From Saprospiraceae bacterium (lineage in GTDB: Bacteria > Bacteroidota > Bacteroidia > Chitinophagales > Saprospiraceae), in assembly GCA_029212405.1 (NCBI GenBank), contig JARGNR010000007.1, positions 84,732 through 117,915 on the forward strand: a DNA stretch of 33,184 bases, given 5' to 3'. A program made the position numbers and the translations under genes. Below are positions 9,167 through 18,966 of this stretch, one piece after another (within the stretch, counting starts at the first letter, position 1; every line of letters starts with the position of its first letter). Under the pieces are notes generated by a model, which worked only from the letters and a program-made list of their open reading frames with translations, ran no database searches and had not been told where the DNA came from.

Positions 9167-11299
9167 ATGAAATTAAAAATTAGCCCCTCTATTGGAGTGG
9201 CAAGATTAGGAAACAGCCACAAACAGTTTTGTCTTTCTCCAGATGAAATTGGTGGTCTTCCTTTTGAAGCGGATGCGTCAGGCAACAAATTAGGACCTAT
9301 TATACACTTCAAAGATGATGAAAGTCAAGTGAGAAGACAGGGCCAACTATTCAAGATTTTGGATGCCGATGGAAATGAAATCACGGTCAATTCACCCAAT
9401 ATTGCTTCCATGGAATGGACCGTTCATTTAGCGAATAAAAAAGCGGCATGGTACCAGTACAGTGAATTGGAAGGGAACCTTCTTTATGGCGAAAAAAACA
9501 GCTATAAAAATCGAAATGTAGCACTTCGTAATGACAATATTAAAACCGAAGAAGAAAGACAAACATTAATCATTGATCCAGGTCCAAGATCTGTATCAGG
9601 AGCAAATCAGTGTATTGGCTTTGATAAAACATCTGTTCCTGATGGATACCCAGCTCAATATCCACCAGAGTCCGTTACTTCTGGAACTCCGATTAAAACA
9701 TTGGGAGATCTTAAAACCGATGATGAAGGCAGACTCATCGTATTAGGTGGGTTTGGAAATGCTGGTGGAAATGAACCGCTCACAAGTTATGGAGGATCCA
9801 ATACCTGGCATGATGATATTTCCGATGGACCTGTGTACTGCACCATAACGTATAAAGATAGTACGGCACCAGTCACGCTTCAAGCATGGGTAATTGTAGG
9901 ATCTCCAGATTTTGCCCCTGAAATTGTAAACATTTCTGCGTTAAGCGATAGTATGTTTGATGTGGGAGTACGATATTTTAATTTGGTGCCTGACATGTGG
10001 CAAGATGGCAAGTTTAATACCAATTATAAAATCAATTATCAAAGAGACATACTCCCCTTCATTCAACGATTTGCAGGATACCAATGGGTAGCCAATGTAC
10101 AATCCATGTCGGCATTTTCCTCTAATATTTTCGACTTCTCAGATCCAAGTGAAGAGAACAGAGTAAATAGAGAAAATTATTTTTCTTATTTCCGACGTCC
10201 GAATGATAAGTCTGATCCTTCTCTTGACCAACCACAATCCCAATTGTTCAAAATGAATGGCGAGGATTCCTTTCCCATGATGCCTTTAAACTCAGGAAGT
10301 AATTCTGTTAGTAATGAGACTCTAGTGAAATTCTGTTCGCTGAACGATACTCAATACTTTATGTTTCAGCAATGGGCCAAAGGAACCTTTGAAAACAATC
10401 CAAAATACGAGCCGTTCCCGATCAGTAAAGAAGATCAGGCAAGTGTAGGAAATTGTGTAGGATTGCCTATGTGCCCTGGAATTGAGGTAACGTGGAGTGT
10501 TCAAAATCCGAAAATCTATTCTGCACCATTTGTCATAGCAGATTATAAAGGACCAGACGGCTATAATAAGACAGGTCTTACTCCATCTAGAGATGAATGT
10601 GAAGGAGGAGGTTGTGAACCGGGTGACTTAACCAAAAGAATGGCATGTCCCTGGCAAGCAGATTTTTTCCAATGTACCATTCAGGCGGTCAATTTTACCA
10701 ATCCTGCCTTCAATAAAGATTCGAGGACTACAGAGTCGAGCATTACAACCATTGATGTTTGGAAAGAATCCAAAACTAGATTCAAAGACACTCATTCCTT
10801 TATCAAAGATCCAGTATTTGAGCCACTTCCTCCGACCTATTATTCCTATTGGTGGCCGCCACAAAGCCCTTGGGATGTATTGACAGGAGAAACGACCTTA
10901 GATGGTCAGATCCATGGACATTTACCTGCAGGACAACAAATGAACTACGCGCGAGGCATCAATAGTTTTGTACAAATGGTGGAGCATTGGTCTGCAATGG
11001 CATTCATTCGTAATACCAATTCCCAAGGTGTAGGTTTTCCTTATTTTGCAGAAACAGAGCGGACTCATGAGCTCTTCTCATTCAAGGAGGTCGGAATAGG
11101 GCAAGTGAGTGGCAATGGAGATGACAGCGAAACGACTATTCCTGTATTTTACATTGAAGAAGATCTCACACGTATCGGACATAAAAATGAACGTGCTAAA
11201 CGGCTGGTTTCTTTTCTTGAGAAACGTGCCTTCAAAAAAATCAGCGTAAACCCAGATGGATTGGGCAAACCTCGCTCAGGTACAAGAATGAGACGTTAA
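9167..11299 (+). CDS. LodA/GoxA-family cysteine-tryptophylquinone oxidase
   Basis: This 710-residue protein belongs to the LodA family, which oxidatively deaminates amino acids and releases ammonia and H2O2. The family signature IGVARLGNS is near the N-terminus. The cofactor region reads MACPWQADFFQC, with D499 four residues before C503. In Marinomonas LodA the cofactor residues are D512, C516 and W581. C503 with D499 is therefore the likely cofactor cysteine, and W562 or W563 in YWWPPQSP the likely tryptophan partner. C494 is an alternative. No signal peptide is visible. An in-frame TTG 11 codons upstream is less likely than this ATG. The next gene overlaps by 1 nt (TAATG) and encodes the LodB-type flavoprotein needed for cofactor maturation. 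Family placement is confident. The substrate (lysine, glycine or another amine) is not known. Confidence 0.88.
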   Translation: MKLKISPSIGVARLGNSHKQFCLSPDEIGGLPFEADASGNKLGPIIHFKDDESQVRRQGQLFKILDADGNEITVNSPNIASMEWTVHLANKKAAWYQYSELEGNLLYGEKNSYKNRNVALRNDNIKTEEERQTLIIDPGPRSVSGANQCIGFDKTSVPDGYPAQYPPESVTSGTPIKTLGDLKTDDEGRLIVLGGFGNAGGNEPLTSYGGSNTWHDDISDGPVYCTITYKDSTAPVTLQAWVIVGSPDFAPEIVNISALSDSMFDVGVRYFNLVPDMWQDGKFNTNYKINYQRDILPFIQRFAGYQWVANVQSMSAFSSNIFDFSDPSEENRVNRENYFSYFRRPNDKSDPSLDQPQSQLFKMNGEDSFPMMPLNSGSNSVSNETLVKFCSLNDTQYFMFQQWAKGTFENNPKYEPFPISKEDQASVGNCVGLPMCPGIEVTWSVQNPKIYSAPFVIADYKGPDGYNKTGLTPSRDECEGGGCEPGDLTKRMACPWQADFFQCTIQAVNFTNPAFNKDSRTTESSITTIDVWKESKTRFKDTHSFIKDPVFEPLPPTYYSYWWPPQSPWDVLTGETTLDGQIHGHLPAGQQMNYARGINSFVQMVEHWSAMAFIRNTNSQGVGFPYFAETERTHELFSFKEVGIGQVSGNGDDSETTIPVFYIEEDLTRIGHKNERAKRLVSFLEKRAFKKISVNPDGLGKPRSGTRMRR

Positions 11300-12408
11300 T
11301 GTCCAGTGCTGTTCATCATACAGATGTATTAATTGTAGGCGGAGGCCCCAGTGGGGCTTCTGCCGCAATTAGTTTACTCAACTACTCCAATTGCAGTGTG
11401 ACCTTGGTGGAACAATCCGATTTCAATCAAACTAGGGTTGGAGAGCATGTTTCCGCCAGTATTTTTGACTTAATCGACTATTTAAAATTGAGTAAAAGTG
11501 ATTTTGAAGAGGATAGTTTTATCCCTTCCTACGCGAGCAAAGCATATTGGGGCAGTGATCTCGTACGCACCACAAATTCCATCTTTACTACGGAAGAATC
11601 TACCTACCAGATGAATCGGGAAAAGTTTGATTTCAAATTGATTGAAGTAGCTGCTGAGAGAGGTGCCACTATCTTTCCCAGAACAAAATGTATTCACTAC
11701 GAACAATTAGCAGACAAAAGCTGGAAGATATCACTCAGTCATCCAGAGCAAAAATCATTTATGATCCATGCGCAATATTTGGTAGATGCATCAGGACGTT
11801 CAGGAAATGTGTGTCGCAAAGTAGGAGCTCCGTCACACCAGTATGACATCCTAATGGGCGTGGGTTTATTTTTAGAAAGAAGCGACACCTATTTTGAGCA
11901 TATTCTGGAATCAGTGGATTTGGGCTGGTGGTATGCGGCATGTCTTCCAGATCATAAAATGGTGGTGACCTTTTTCTCCGACGCGGACCTCATTTCACAA
12001 AACAAATGGCATCAGCTAGAAGCGTGGAAATCACAGCTACAGAAGACAAAACAAATAAAACTACTATTCGATGGAAACCAAGCCCTTTCAAACAAGCTAT
12101 GGATTAGAAATGCACAAACACAAATGAGTGATGTAAGGAGCATAGATCGCTTTGTAGCCATTGGTGATGCCGCGGTATCCTTTGACCCCATTTCTTCCAT
12201 GGGAATCGGCTTTGCCATTAGTTCGGCGTGTTTTGCAACGAAACATATTGCTCAGGAACTAGAAGGAAGCGCGCAGACGATCGATGTATTTCAAGAAGAC
12301 ATTGTACGAAATTTCAACCAATATCAGCAAATTAAAAGCGGGTATTATCAAAAAGAGAAAAGGTGGCCGGATTCCTTATTTTGGCAGCGTAGACATCAAA
12401 ACAGATAG
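11299..12408 (+). CDS. LodB-like FAD-dependent maturation protein
   Basis: This 369-residue flavoprotein resembles the geranylgeranyl-reductase/tryptophan-halogenase group. An N-terminal FAD dinucleotide fold has GGGPSG at residues 14-19. The second FAD motif, with D290 in AIGDAAVSFDP and then SSMGIGFAIS, lies near the C-terminus. In characterised pairs LodB/GoxB is required to form the cysteine-tryptophylquinone in its partner LodA/GoxA. The 1-nt overlap with the LodA-like gene and co-orientation support that role here. It lacks the lysine-rich tryptophan-binding features expected of a true halogenase, as far as can be judged by eye. No terminator is obvious after the stop codon. Confidence 0.85.
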   Translation: MSSAVHHTDVLIVGGGPSGASAAISLLNYSNCSVTLVEQSDFNQTRVGEHVSASIFDLIDYLKLSKSDFEEDSFIPSYASKAYWGSDLVRTTNSIFTTEESTYQMNREKFDFKLIEVAAERGATIFPRTKCIHYEQLADKSWKISLSHPEQKSFMIHAQYLVDASGRSGNVCRKVGAPSHQYDILMGVGLFLERSDTYFEHILESVDLGWWYAACLPDHKMVVTFFSDADLISQNKWHQLEAWKSQLQKTKQIKLLFDGNQALSNKLWIRNAQTQMSDVRSIDRFVAIGDAAVSFDPISSMGIGFAISSACFATKHIAQELEGSAQTIDVFQEDIVRNFNQYQQIKSGYYQKEKRWPDSLFWQRRHQNR

Positions 12409-12542
12409 CATAAGGAAGAAAATACGATTGCATTGCTACACACTTTCCTTTGATAATTCAATTTTGATCAATCCAATAAACTTATTGAACCTTGAATTAT
12501 TTTTACTCAATCTAAACTAATTGTGGCATCCACTTTTGCAAC

Positions 12543-12878
12543 ATGATTTCACTACTTTATATTTATCTTTATTTCTTAGTGAAATATTTACCTTTCATAT
12601 TATCTATGTACATTTTCATATTGGCTGTCGCCCCTTGTACCGATGGACAAGAGTGTGGGGATGTAATTGAACATCAAGCACATGATCATTCTGAACATGA
12701 GGATACATGTACTCCTTTTTGTACTTGCCACTGCTGCGGGATAACCGCTAGTTATGTAAATGTCTTGTACCTACAGCACACAGAACCAAATCATAACTTT
12801 CACTATAATTTTCAATATTCGTTCAATTACTCCTACGATCATTTTGGATCCGTTTGGCATCCTCCACTCTTAAATTAG
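12543..12878 (+). CDS. Small His/Cys-rich protein of metal-efflux operons (DUF6660-like)
   Basis: This 111-residue protein has an N-terminal hydrophobic helix followed by a likely periplasmic segment rich in metal ligands. CTDGQEC is followed by a His-rich EHQAHDHSEHED stretch and a CTPFCTCHCC cluster, and the C-terminus is VWHPPLLN. From memory it resembles DUF6660 proteins that precede CusA/CzcA genes in Bacteroidota. It directly precedes such a gene here. An inferred role is binding or delivering metal to the pump. A GTG at 12579 (codon 13) would give a more conventional signal-peptide start. A one-mismatch -7 box, CACTTTTG at 12531-12538, lies just upstream of the ATG at 12543 and would favour the GTG, because the ATG would sit at the transcription start. 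Confidence 0.72.
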   Translation: MISLLYIYLYFLVKYLPFILSMYIFILAVAPCTDGQECGDVIEHQAHDHSEHEDTCTPFCTCHCCGITASYVNVLYLQHTEPNHNFHYNFQYSFNYSYDHFGSVWHPPLLN

Positions 12879-13004
12879 CCTATTGAGCTTTGGAGTAGTC
12901 TGTCCTGACCTTACCTCCAATGTAACTTGCTATACAATGTAAGTCTGGGTTTCCCTATACTTTCACGGTATGGTTGTCTTGATTTATTCAATAAACAAAT
13001 CAAT

Positions 13005-16000
13005 ATGTTTGATAAGATAATTGCTTATTCGATTAAGCATAAATTCATGGTTGCTATGGTGGTCGTCGCCTTGATTGGTGTAGGTTCGTATTCCATCCGA
13101 ACATTGCCCATTGATGCATTGCCCGACATTACCAACAACCAAGTACAAATTATTACTTCTTCGCCTTCATTGGCCACTCAGGAAGTAGAATTATATATTA
13201 CCTACCCTATTGAATTGGCAGTAAAGAGTATTCCCCATATCGTGGAATTACGGTCAATTAGTAGATTTGGTTTAAGTGTCATTACCGTTGTATTTGAAGA
13301 AGATGTTGATGTGTACTGGGCCAGAGCCCAGATCACTGAACGACTTCGTCAAGCGGAAAAGCAAATTCCTGAAAATTTTGGATCCCCTGAATTAGCTCCT
13401 ATCAGTACAGGCCTTGGTGAAATTTTCCAGTATACCGTCACAGTACAAGAGGAATTCAAAGATCAATACTCGGTGATGGATCTCCGGTCATTTCAAGATT
13501 GGATCATCATTCCTCAACTTCTAGGCACAAGAGGGGTGGCAGAAGTCAATACGCTCGGTGGTATCTTAAAGGAATACGAAGTAGCAGTAAGCCCCGACAA
13601 GTTGAAAAGCATGGGTGTTACGATGTCAGAAATATTCTCTGCTTTAGAAGCCAATAATGAAAATACAGGTGGTGCATATATTGATAAAAAACCATATGCC
13701 TACTACATTCGGAGTGTAGGAATGATCAGCTCCTTAAAAGATGTTTCGAATATTGTGGTCAAAGTGAACAAAGATATTCCAGTGTTGATCCGAGATGTAG
13801 CGGACGTTCAACTCGGAAATTCCATTCGATATGGAGCGACAACACGAAATGGCCAAGGTGAAGTCGTAAATGGAATGGTCATGATGTTGAAAGGTGAAAA
13901 TAGTGCCGATATCGTCAACTTAGTCAAAGAGAAAATTGAGAAGATCAAAACAACACTTCCCGAAGGTATTCAAATTAATCCTTACCTAGACAGAAGCAAG
14001 TTGGTTAGTCGAGCAATCACCACCGTAAAAACAAACTTAATTGAGGGTGCATTAATTGTAATATTCATTTTAGTACTCTTAATTGGAAATTGGAGAGCTG
14101 GATTAATTGTTGCTAGTGTGATTCCCCTATCTCTACTATTTGCTGTAAGTATGATGAAAATGTTTGGAGTCAGTGGGAATCTCATGAGCCTTGGTGCTAT
14201 TGATTTTGGCTTGATCGTAGATGGCGCCGTCATCATTGTAGAAGCTATAGTCCACCGACTGCAAACCAGATCCAGCGGTACGGTACTCACTCGATCTGAA
14301 ATGGATAAAGAAGTCTATGCTGCATCGAGTAACATCAGAACTAGTGCTGCATTTGGAGAAATGATCATTTTAATTGTCTACTTGCCCATTTTAGCTTTAG
14401 TTGGTATTGAAGGAAAAATGTTTGCTCCTATGGCCCAAACTGTATCTTTCGCAATACTTGGAGCATTTATTCTTTCGTTGACGTATGTGCCCATGATGAG
14501 TGCATTGGTATTGTCCAAAAGATTGAACAACAAAAGAACACTTTCTGACAAAATTATCTCAACAATTCATTCGTACTACCTTCCTGCACTTAAGGTTGCA
14601 TTAAAAATTAAAGGATTGATATTGGTTGTTACAATTGCTTTGTTTGGATTTGCCCTCTGGCTTTTTTCCACATTGGGTGGAGAATTCATTCCGACTTTAT
14701 CAGAAGGTGATATTGCTACACATATTATTATACCTCCCGGAAGTTCTCTTGAGCAAGAGATCGCTACCACTACCAAAGTTGAAAAACTCATAATTGAAAA
14801 TTTTCCAGAAGTAGAACAAGTGGTTTCAAAAATAGGAAGTGCTGAAGTCCCAACAGACCCAATGCCCATGGAGGTAGCGGATGCCATGGTGATCTTAAAA
14901 GACAAATCCGAATGGACCTCTGCTTCTTCAAAAGAAGAGATGTTTGAAAAATTGGAGCATGTCATCGATGATCTCCCTGGGGTGACCACAGAGTTTTCTC
15001 AGCCTATCCAGATGAGGTTCAATGAATTGATGACAGGAGTCCGAAGTGATGTAGGTATTAAAATATTTGGAGATGATATTGATCGCTTAGTAGCCCTAGG
15101 AGATCAAGCTGAATCACTCATTCAACAAATTGATGGTGTGGAAAATCCGAGGGCCGAATCAGTATCTGGACTCCCACAAATCAATGTAATCTACGACAAG
15201 GAAAAAATAGCTCTTTATGGACTCAATGTTAAAGATTTGAATCAAATTATAAATATGGGTTTTGCTGGTGCATCTGCTGGAACAGTGTATGAAGGAGAGA
15301 AAAAATACAATTTGGTAGTTCGACTCTCCAAACCGTTTCGTAAAGACATATCCAATTTAGAAAACCTATATGTACCACTTCCTTCTGGAAGCCAAATCCC
15401 TTTGAGTCAGGTAGCGGATATAAAACTAGATGAGGGACCCGCTCAAATAAGTAGAGAAAATGGCAAAAGAAGAATTATTATAGGATTTAATGTACGCGGT
15501 AGAGATGTAGAAAGTGTTGTAGAAGAAATACAGGATGAAATAGAAAGTCAACTAGAGTTACCTGTTGGTTATTATGTAGAATATGCTGGACAGTTTGAAA
15601 ATTTAAAACGCGCTAAAAGCAGATTGGCTATTGCCGTTCCTATTGCGCTTATATTAATCTTCATTCTTCTTTATTTCACATTTTACAGTGTACAACAATC
15701 AATATTAATATTTACTGCTATCCCTTTATCGGCTATAGGTGGAGTATTTGCTTTGTATCTGAGAGACATGCCTTTCAGTATTTCTGCAGGCATTGGATTT
15801 ATAGCTCTTTTCGGAGTAGCCGTCTTAAATGGTATTGTCTTAATTGGGTGCTTCAATCAACTCAAATCTGAAGGAATCACCGATGTGATGGAACGAATTT
15901 TTAAAGGAACAGCCATACGTTTAAGACCCGTAATAATGACTGCTTCTGTAGCATCTTTGGGATTTCTACCCATGGCATTGAGTACGAGTGCTGGAGCGGA

Positions 16001-17339
16001 GGTGCAAAAACCTCTAGCTACTGTGGTTATTGGAGGATTGATCACGGCCACCTTACTTACTCTTATTATTTTACCGATCCTCTACTACTACCTTGAAAAT
16101 GGAATTTCTATGAAAAAGAATATCGCTAAATCTGTAATACTCCTCTTTATTTGTACCATTGGATTTCAAAGTAATGCTCAGATTACCAATTTGGACAAAG
16201 CACTTGATCAAGCATTAAAAAACAATCAAATAGTGCAAGGAGCAAGCTTAGAAATGAAGGCCGCTGAAGAACGAATAAAAGGTGCCTACAGTATACCAAA
16301 GGCGGAACTTCTCACTTCATTTGGTCAAATGAATACAAGCGCTTTTGATATGAATTTCAACATCAGTCAAAAGTTCAATCCATTCGAGCGTAAAGCAAGT
16401 AGAAATTTGGCCCAATCCCAGTACAGTGAAAGACAAGCATCCTATGATTTGAAGAAGGAAATACTGGTTTTTGAAATTCGAAAATATTGGGATATTTTAT
16501 CTTATAACCTGGCCTATTTCAACATACTTAAACAACAAATAGAACTATGGAAAGAATTTGAAGTATCGGAACAAAAACGATTTGAAGTGGGAGAAACGAA
16601 TCAATTGGCCTTTACAACCGCTGAGGTAAAGAGAAAGTCCCTGGAACAAAAACTACTTCTTTATCAAGCAGACATAGAGAACAAGAAGCGTCAATTGAAA
16701 TTACTTCTAAATACGGATCAAAATATCGAACCTGATTCTATGCGTTATCAACTTTTAGAATCTCCATTGTTAGAAACATCAACAAAAATGCATCCTGAAC
16801 TTACTTTAGTTTCTAAAAAGCAAGAGATTTTACGAGCAGAGGCTGCCGCATTTAAGTCACAGAAAATGCCAGATTTTACTCTTGGGTATTTTATCCAATC
16901 CATTAAAGGTCAGCAAAGTGTGGATGGTGTTACTACGGATTATGACGGAACACCACGGTTTCAAGGAGTAAATGCAGGCCTGACAATTCCCATATTTTTT
17001 AAAGCTTACAATGCTAAAGTGGATGCAAAGGAAACAGAACAAATGGCAATGGAAGCAGAGTACAGTTATAAAAATAGTCAATTAGCAACTTCATCAAAAT
17101 CAACACAAAATACACTTGAAGCATTACAATCTAGTCTTGACTATTTTGAACAACATGCATTAATGAGAGCTGAAATTATTGAACGTAATGCAAAAATGGC
17201 TCGAGATAGTGGCGAAATAAGCTATCTAGAATATATCCAAGCCATAGAAACAAAAATAGAAATTGATCAATCGTACTTGAATACACTTCATCAATTTAAT
17301 CAGACAGTCATCCAATTACTCTACTTACATTCTAAATAA
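13005..17339 (+). CDS. CzcA-type heavy-metal RND pump fused to a TolC-like channel
   Basis: This 1444-residue protein combines two parts of a tripartite efflux system. Residues 1 to about 1030 are an HME-RND inner-membrane pump with 12 membrane helices and two large periplasmic loops. Helix 4 carries D400, D406 and E413 in the DFGLIVDGAVIIVE segment. Their spacing equals CzcA D402/D408/E415, the proton-relay signature of divalent-cation (Zn/Co/Cd) pumps rather than Cu/Ag CusA. From M1036 a signal-peptide-like stretch ending SNAQ begins a TolC-like outer-membrane factor domain of about 400 residues with long coiled coils. Such fusions are known in Bacteroidota. The ATG at 13005 replaces an unlikely in-frame TTG start 26 codons upstream. 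The membrane-fusion partner starts 2 bp after the stop. The exact metal is inferred, not shown. Confidence 0.92.
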   Translation: MFDKIIAYSIKHKFMVAMVVVALIGVGSYSIRTLPIDALPDITNNQVQIITSSPSLATQEVELYITYPIELAVKSIPHIVELRSISRFGLSVITVVFEEDVDVYWARAQITERLRQAEKQIPENFGSPELAPISTGLGEIFQYTVTVQEEFKDQYSVMDLRSFQDWIIIPQLLGTRGVAEVNTLGGILKEYEVAVSPDKLKSMGVTMSEIFSALEANNENTGGAYIDKKPYAYYIRSVGMISSLKDVSNIVVKVNKDIPVLIRDVADVQLGNSIRYGATTRNGQGEVVNGMVMMLKGENSADIVNLVKEKIEKIKTTLPEGIQINPYLDRSKLVSRAITTVKTNLIEGALIVIFILVLLIGNWRAGLIVASVIPLSLLFAVSMMKMFGVSGNLMSLGAIDFGLIVDGAVIIVEAIVHRLQTRSSGTVLTRSEMDKEVYAASSNIRTSAAFGEMIILIVYLPILALVGIEGKMFAPMAQTVSFAILGAFILSLTYVPMMSALVLSKRLNNKRTLSDKIISTIHSYYLPALKVALKIKGLILVVTIALFGFALWLFSTLGGEFIPTLSEGDIATHIIIPPGSSLEQEIATTTKVEKLIIENFPEVEQVVSKIGSAEVPTDPMPMEVADAMVILKDKSEWTSASSKEEMFEKLEHVIDDLPGVTTEFSQPIQMRFNELMTGVRSDVGIKIFGDDIDRLVALGDQAESLIQQIDGVENPRAESVSGLPQINVIYDKEKIALYGLNVKDLNQIINMGFAGASAGTVYEGEKKYNLVVRLSKPFRKDISNLENLYVPLPSGSQIPLSQVADIKLDEGPAQISRENGKRRIIIGFNVRGRDVESVVEEIQDEIESQLELPVGYYVEYAGQFENLKRAKSRLAIAVPIALILIFILLYFTFYSVQQSILIFTAIPLSAIGGVFALYLRDMPFSISAGIGFIALFGVAVLNGIVLIGCFNQLKSEGITDVMERIFKGTAIRLRPVIMTASVASLGFLPMALSTSAGAEVQKPLATVVIGGLITATLLTLIILPILYYYLENGISMKKNIAKSVILLFICTIGFQSNAQITNLDKALDQALKNNQIVQGASLEMKAAEERIKGAYSIPKAELLTSFGQMNTSAFDMNFNISQKFNPFERKASRNLAQSQYSERQASYDLKKEILVFEIRKYWDILSYNLAYFNILKQQIELWKEFEVSEQKRFEVGETNQLAFTTAEVKRKSLEQKLLLYQADIENKKRQLKLLLNTDQNIEPDSMRYQLLESPLLETSTKMHPELTLVSKKQEILRAEAAAFKSQKMPDFTLGYFIQSIKGQQSVDGVTTDYDGTPRFQGVNAGLTIPIFFKAYNAKVDAKETEQMAMEAEYSYKNSQLATSSKSTQNTLEALQSSLDYFEQHALMRAEIIERNAKMARDSGEISYLEYIQAIETKIEIDQSYLNTLHQFNQTVIQLLYLHSK

Positions 17340-17341
17340 TC

Positions 17342-18610
17342 ATGAAAAATAAAATATATATAACACTATACAGCCTTCTAATTATTGCAATTATTGGCTT
17401 AACAAATTGTAAACACGACCATTCAGAAGATGGCCATGATCATGGACAAACCTCTGATCATATTCATGATGAGGTGGATGAACACAAAGAAAAAGAAGTC
17501 CATCTTAATTTCGCACAATATGAAAATGCTGGAATTGATACGGGTTGGTTTGAAATGAAAAATTTAAGTGACATCGTAAACGCCAACGGATATACAAAAC
17601 TAGATCCACAAGATGAGGCAGAAGTCAATGTTGCTGTTTCTGGCATCATTCAATCGATCAATGTCATCGAAGGGAATTATGTGAAAAAAGGTCAAGTTCT
17701 AGCCAAAATGACTAGTTTAGAGTATAACAAAATGTTGTTAGAAGAGGCTCAATTAGAGGAAAGGTACGCCACTTTAAAGGAGCAAATACTTTTTTTTGAA
17801 AAAGAATATGAAAGGCAGAGGATTCTTTCTGAAAACAATATTAACGCTAAAAAAATTGTCGAAAAAACAGGCTCCGATTTAAAGACATCTAGCGTCAAAA
17901 TTAATTCTCTTCAAAATCAATTGAATATACTTCGACAAACAATCAAAATTGTAGGCTATTCTAATGGATCTACGATTTCTATCGTTGCTCCTATCAGCGG
18001 CTACGTCACGCATGTAGATGCAAAAATCGGAACATTGGTTCAGCCGGGAGTGCACATATTTTCAATTGTAGACAACAGTAAAATGCATGTTGACCTTTTG
18101 ATTTATGAAAAAGATCTGAGTTTAGTTAAAGTGGGACAAACTGTTCGATTTATTTTAACCAATCAATCCAATAGAGAGATCAAAGGTGAGATTTATAATG
18201 TTGGAAAATCGTTTGCAAATGAAACCAAATCTGTAGCTGTACATGCAGACATAGAAGAGAATGATGCGAATCTAATTCCTGGAATGTATATCAATGCATT
18301 AATTGACATAGGAGATAATATGGTCCAAACTTTACCGGAAGAAGCAATTATTAATGCTGAGGGGAGGAAATTCATCTTTGCCCTTCTCCAAGATTCAAAT
18401 CACAAAAAAGAGGCCTCCAATCAATCAGAGGAAGAAGTTGAAATTGAGTTCAGGCGAATTGAAGTAAGTACTGGAGCTTCTCAGCTAGGAGTTGTGGAAG
18501 TCTCACTTTTGGGTGTTATTCCAGAAGGAGGTAAAATAGTTACTAAAGGTGCCTATTATATTCAAAGTCATTTACAGAAAACTGAAGGAGGTGGAGGCCA
18601 TAGTCATTAA
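17342..18610 (+). CDS. CzcB/CusB-like periplasmic adaptor lipoprotein
   Basis: This 422-residue membrane-fusion protein links the RND pump to the outer-membrane channel. The lipobox GLTNC places the lipidated Cys at residue 23. A His/Asp-rich segment (HDHSEDGHDHG and onward, about 24-50) and a C-terminal GGGGHSH suggest metal binding. The centre shows the usual order of lipoyl half-motif, alpha-helical hairpin (about 125-200), second lipoyl half (VAPISGYVTHVDAKIG) and beta-barrel. It begins 2 bp after the pump-channel fusion, so the operon supplies all parts of a tripartite system. No metal-responsive regulator is encoded nearby. Confidence 0.92.
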   Translation: MKNKIYITLYSLLIIAIIGLTNCKHDHSEDGHDHGQTSDHIHDEVDEHKEKEVHLNFAQYENAGIDTGWFEMKNLSDIVNANGYTKLDPQDEAEVNVAVSGIIQSINVIEGNYVKKGQVLAKMTSLEYNKMLLEEAQLEERYATLKEQILFFEKEYERQRILSENNINAKKIVEKTGSDLKTSSVKINSLQNQLNILRQTIKIVGYSNGSTISIVAPISGYVTHVDAKIGTLVQPGVHIFSIVDNSKMHVDLLIYEKDLSLVKVGQTVRFILTNQSNREIKGEIYNVGKSFANETKSVAVHADIEENDANLIPGMYINALIDIGDNMVQTLPEEAIINAEGRKFIFALLQDSNHKKEASNQSEEEVEIEFRRIEVSTGASQLGVVEVSLLGVIPEGGKIVTKGAYYIQSHLQKTEGGGGHSH

Positions 18611-18666
18611 CTAAGCAAAGCTTGACCGAAAGAAAACTCTGATATAAAAGGAAAATGAAAAGAAAT

Positions 18667-18698
18667 AAAAAAGCCCGTGAAAGACGAAAATCACGGGC
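18667..18698 (-). terminator. Terminator-like hairpin with its U-tract on the minus strand
   Basis: Arms GCCCGTGA (18673-18680) and TCACGGGC (18691-18698) form 8 bp with a 10-nt loop. The minus-strand reading is followed by TTTTTTATTTC. The plus-strand reading is followed by ATTACTCAATTT, which is a poor U-tract. Both flanking genes are on the plus strand, so it either ends an unannotated minus transcript or is a weak end of the efflux operon. Confidence 0.55.
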
Positions 18699-18795
18699 AT
18701 TACTCAATTTAATAACCAAAACTCATACTTATTAAAAGGCAAACAATGTGCCAAACATTAAATTTATTAATTATGTGTATGTATGTTGATATTAG

Positions 18796-18803
18796 TACAT
18801 TTG
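18796..18803 (+). promoter_or_regulatory. Candidate -7 element for the MscS-like gene
   Basis: TACATTTG matches TAnnTTTG. No TTG occurs at the usual spacing upstream. If used, the leader would be about 155 nt. Confidence 0.35.
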
Positions 18804-18966
18804 CACATTCAAAAGATTTTAAGGTTTAATTATTTGAATAATAGTGTACTACACATTAAAATAATTAAATGCGAAAATTTTTCATATTTTTTAGCTGAAA
18901 TATGATAAACACATGTTTTAGCCTTGGATTAAACAATTGACTTCAAAATATTAGTAAACTCTAGAC

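Larger units (their letters stand above)
18611..18966. other. Gap with a hairpin oriented for the minus strand
   Basis: This 356-bp AT-rich gap separates the efflux operon from the MscS-like gene. It holds a hairpin (18673-18698) and a perfect -7 box (18796-18803), both listed separately. A 9-codon minus-strand ORF (18732-18758, MFGTLFAF) lies upstream of the hairpin in minus-strand orientation; its reality is unproven. Confidence 0.4.

Noticed and set aside
12284-12520. 78-codon ORF overlapping the end of the LodB-like gene
   Set aside because: Out-of-frame shadow with low-complexity Leu/Asn tail.
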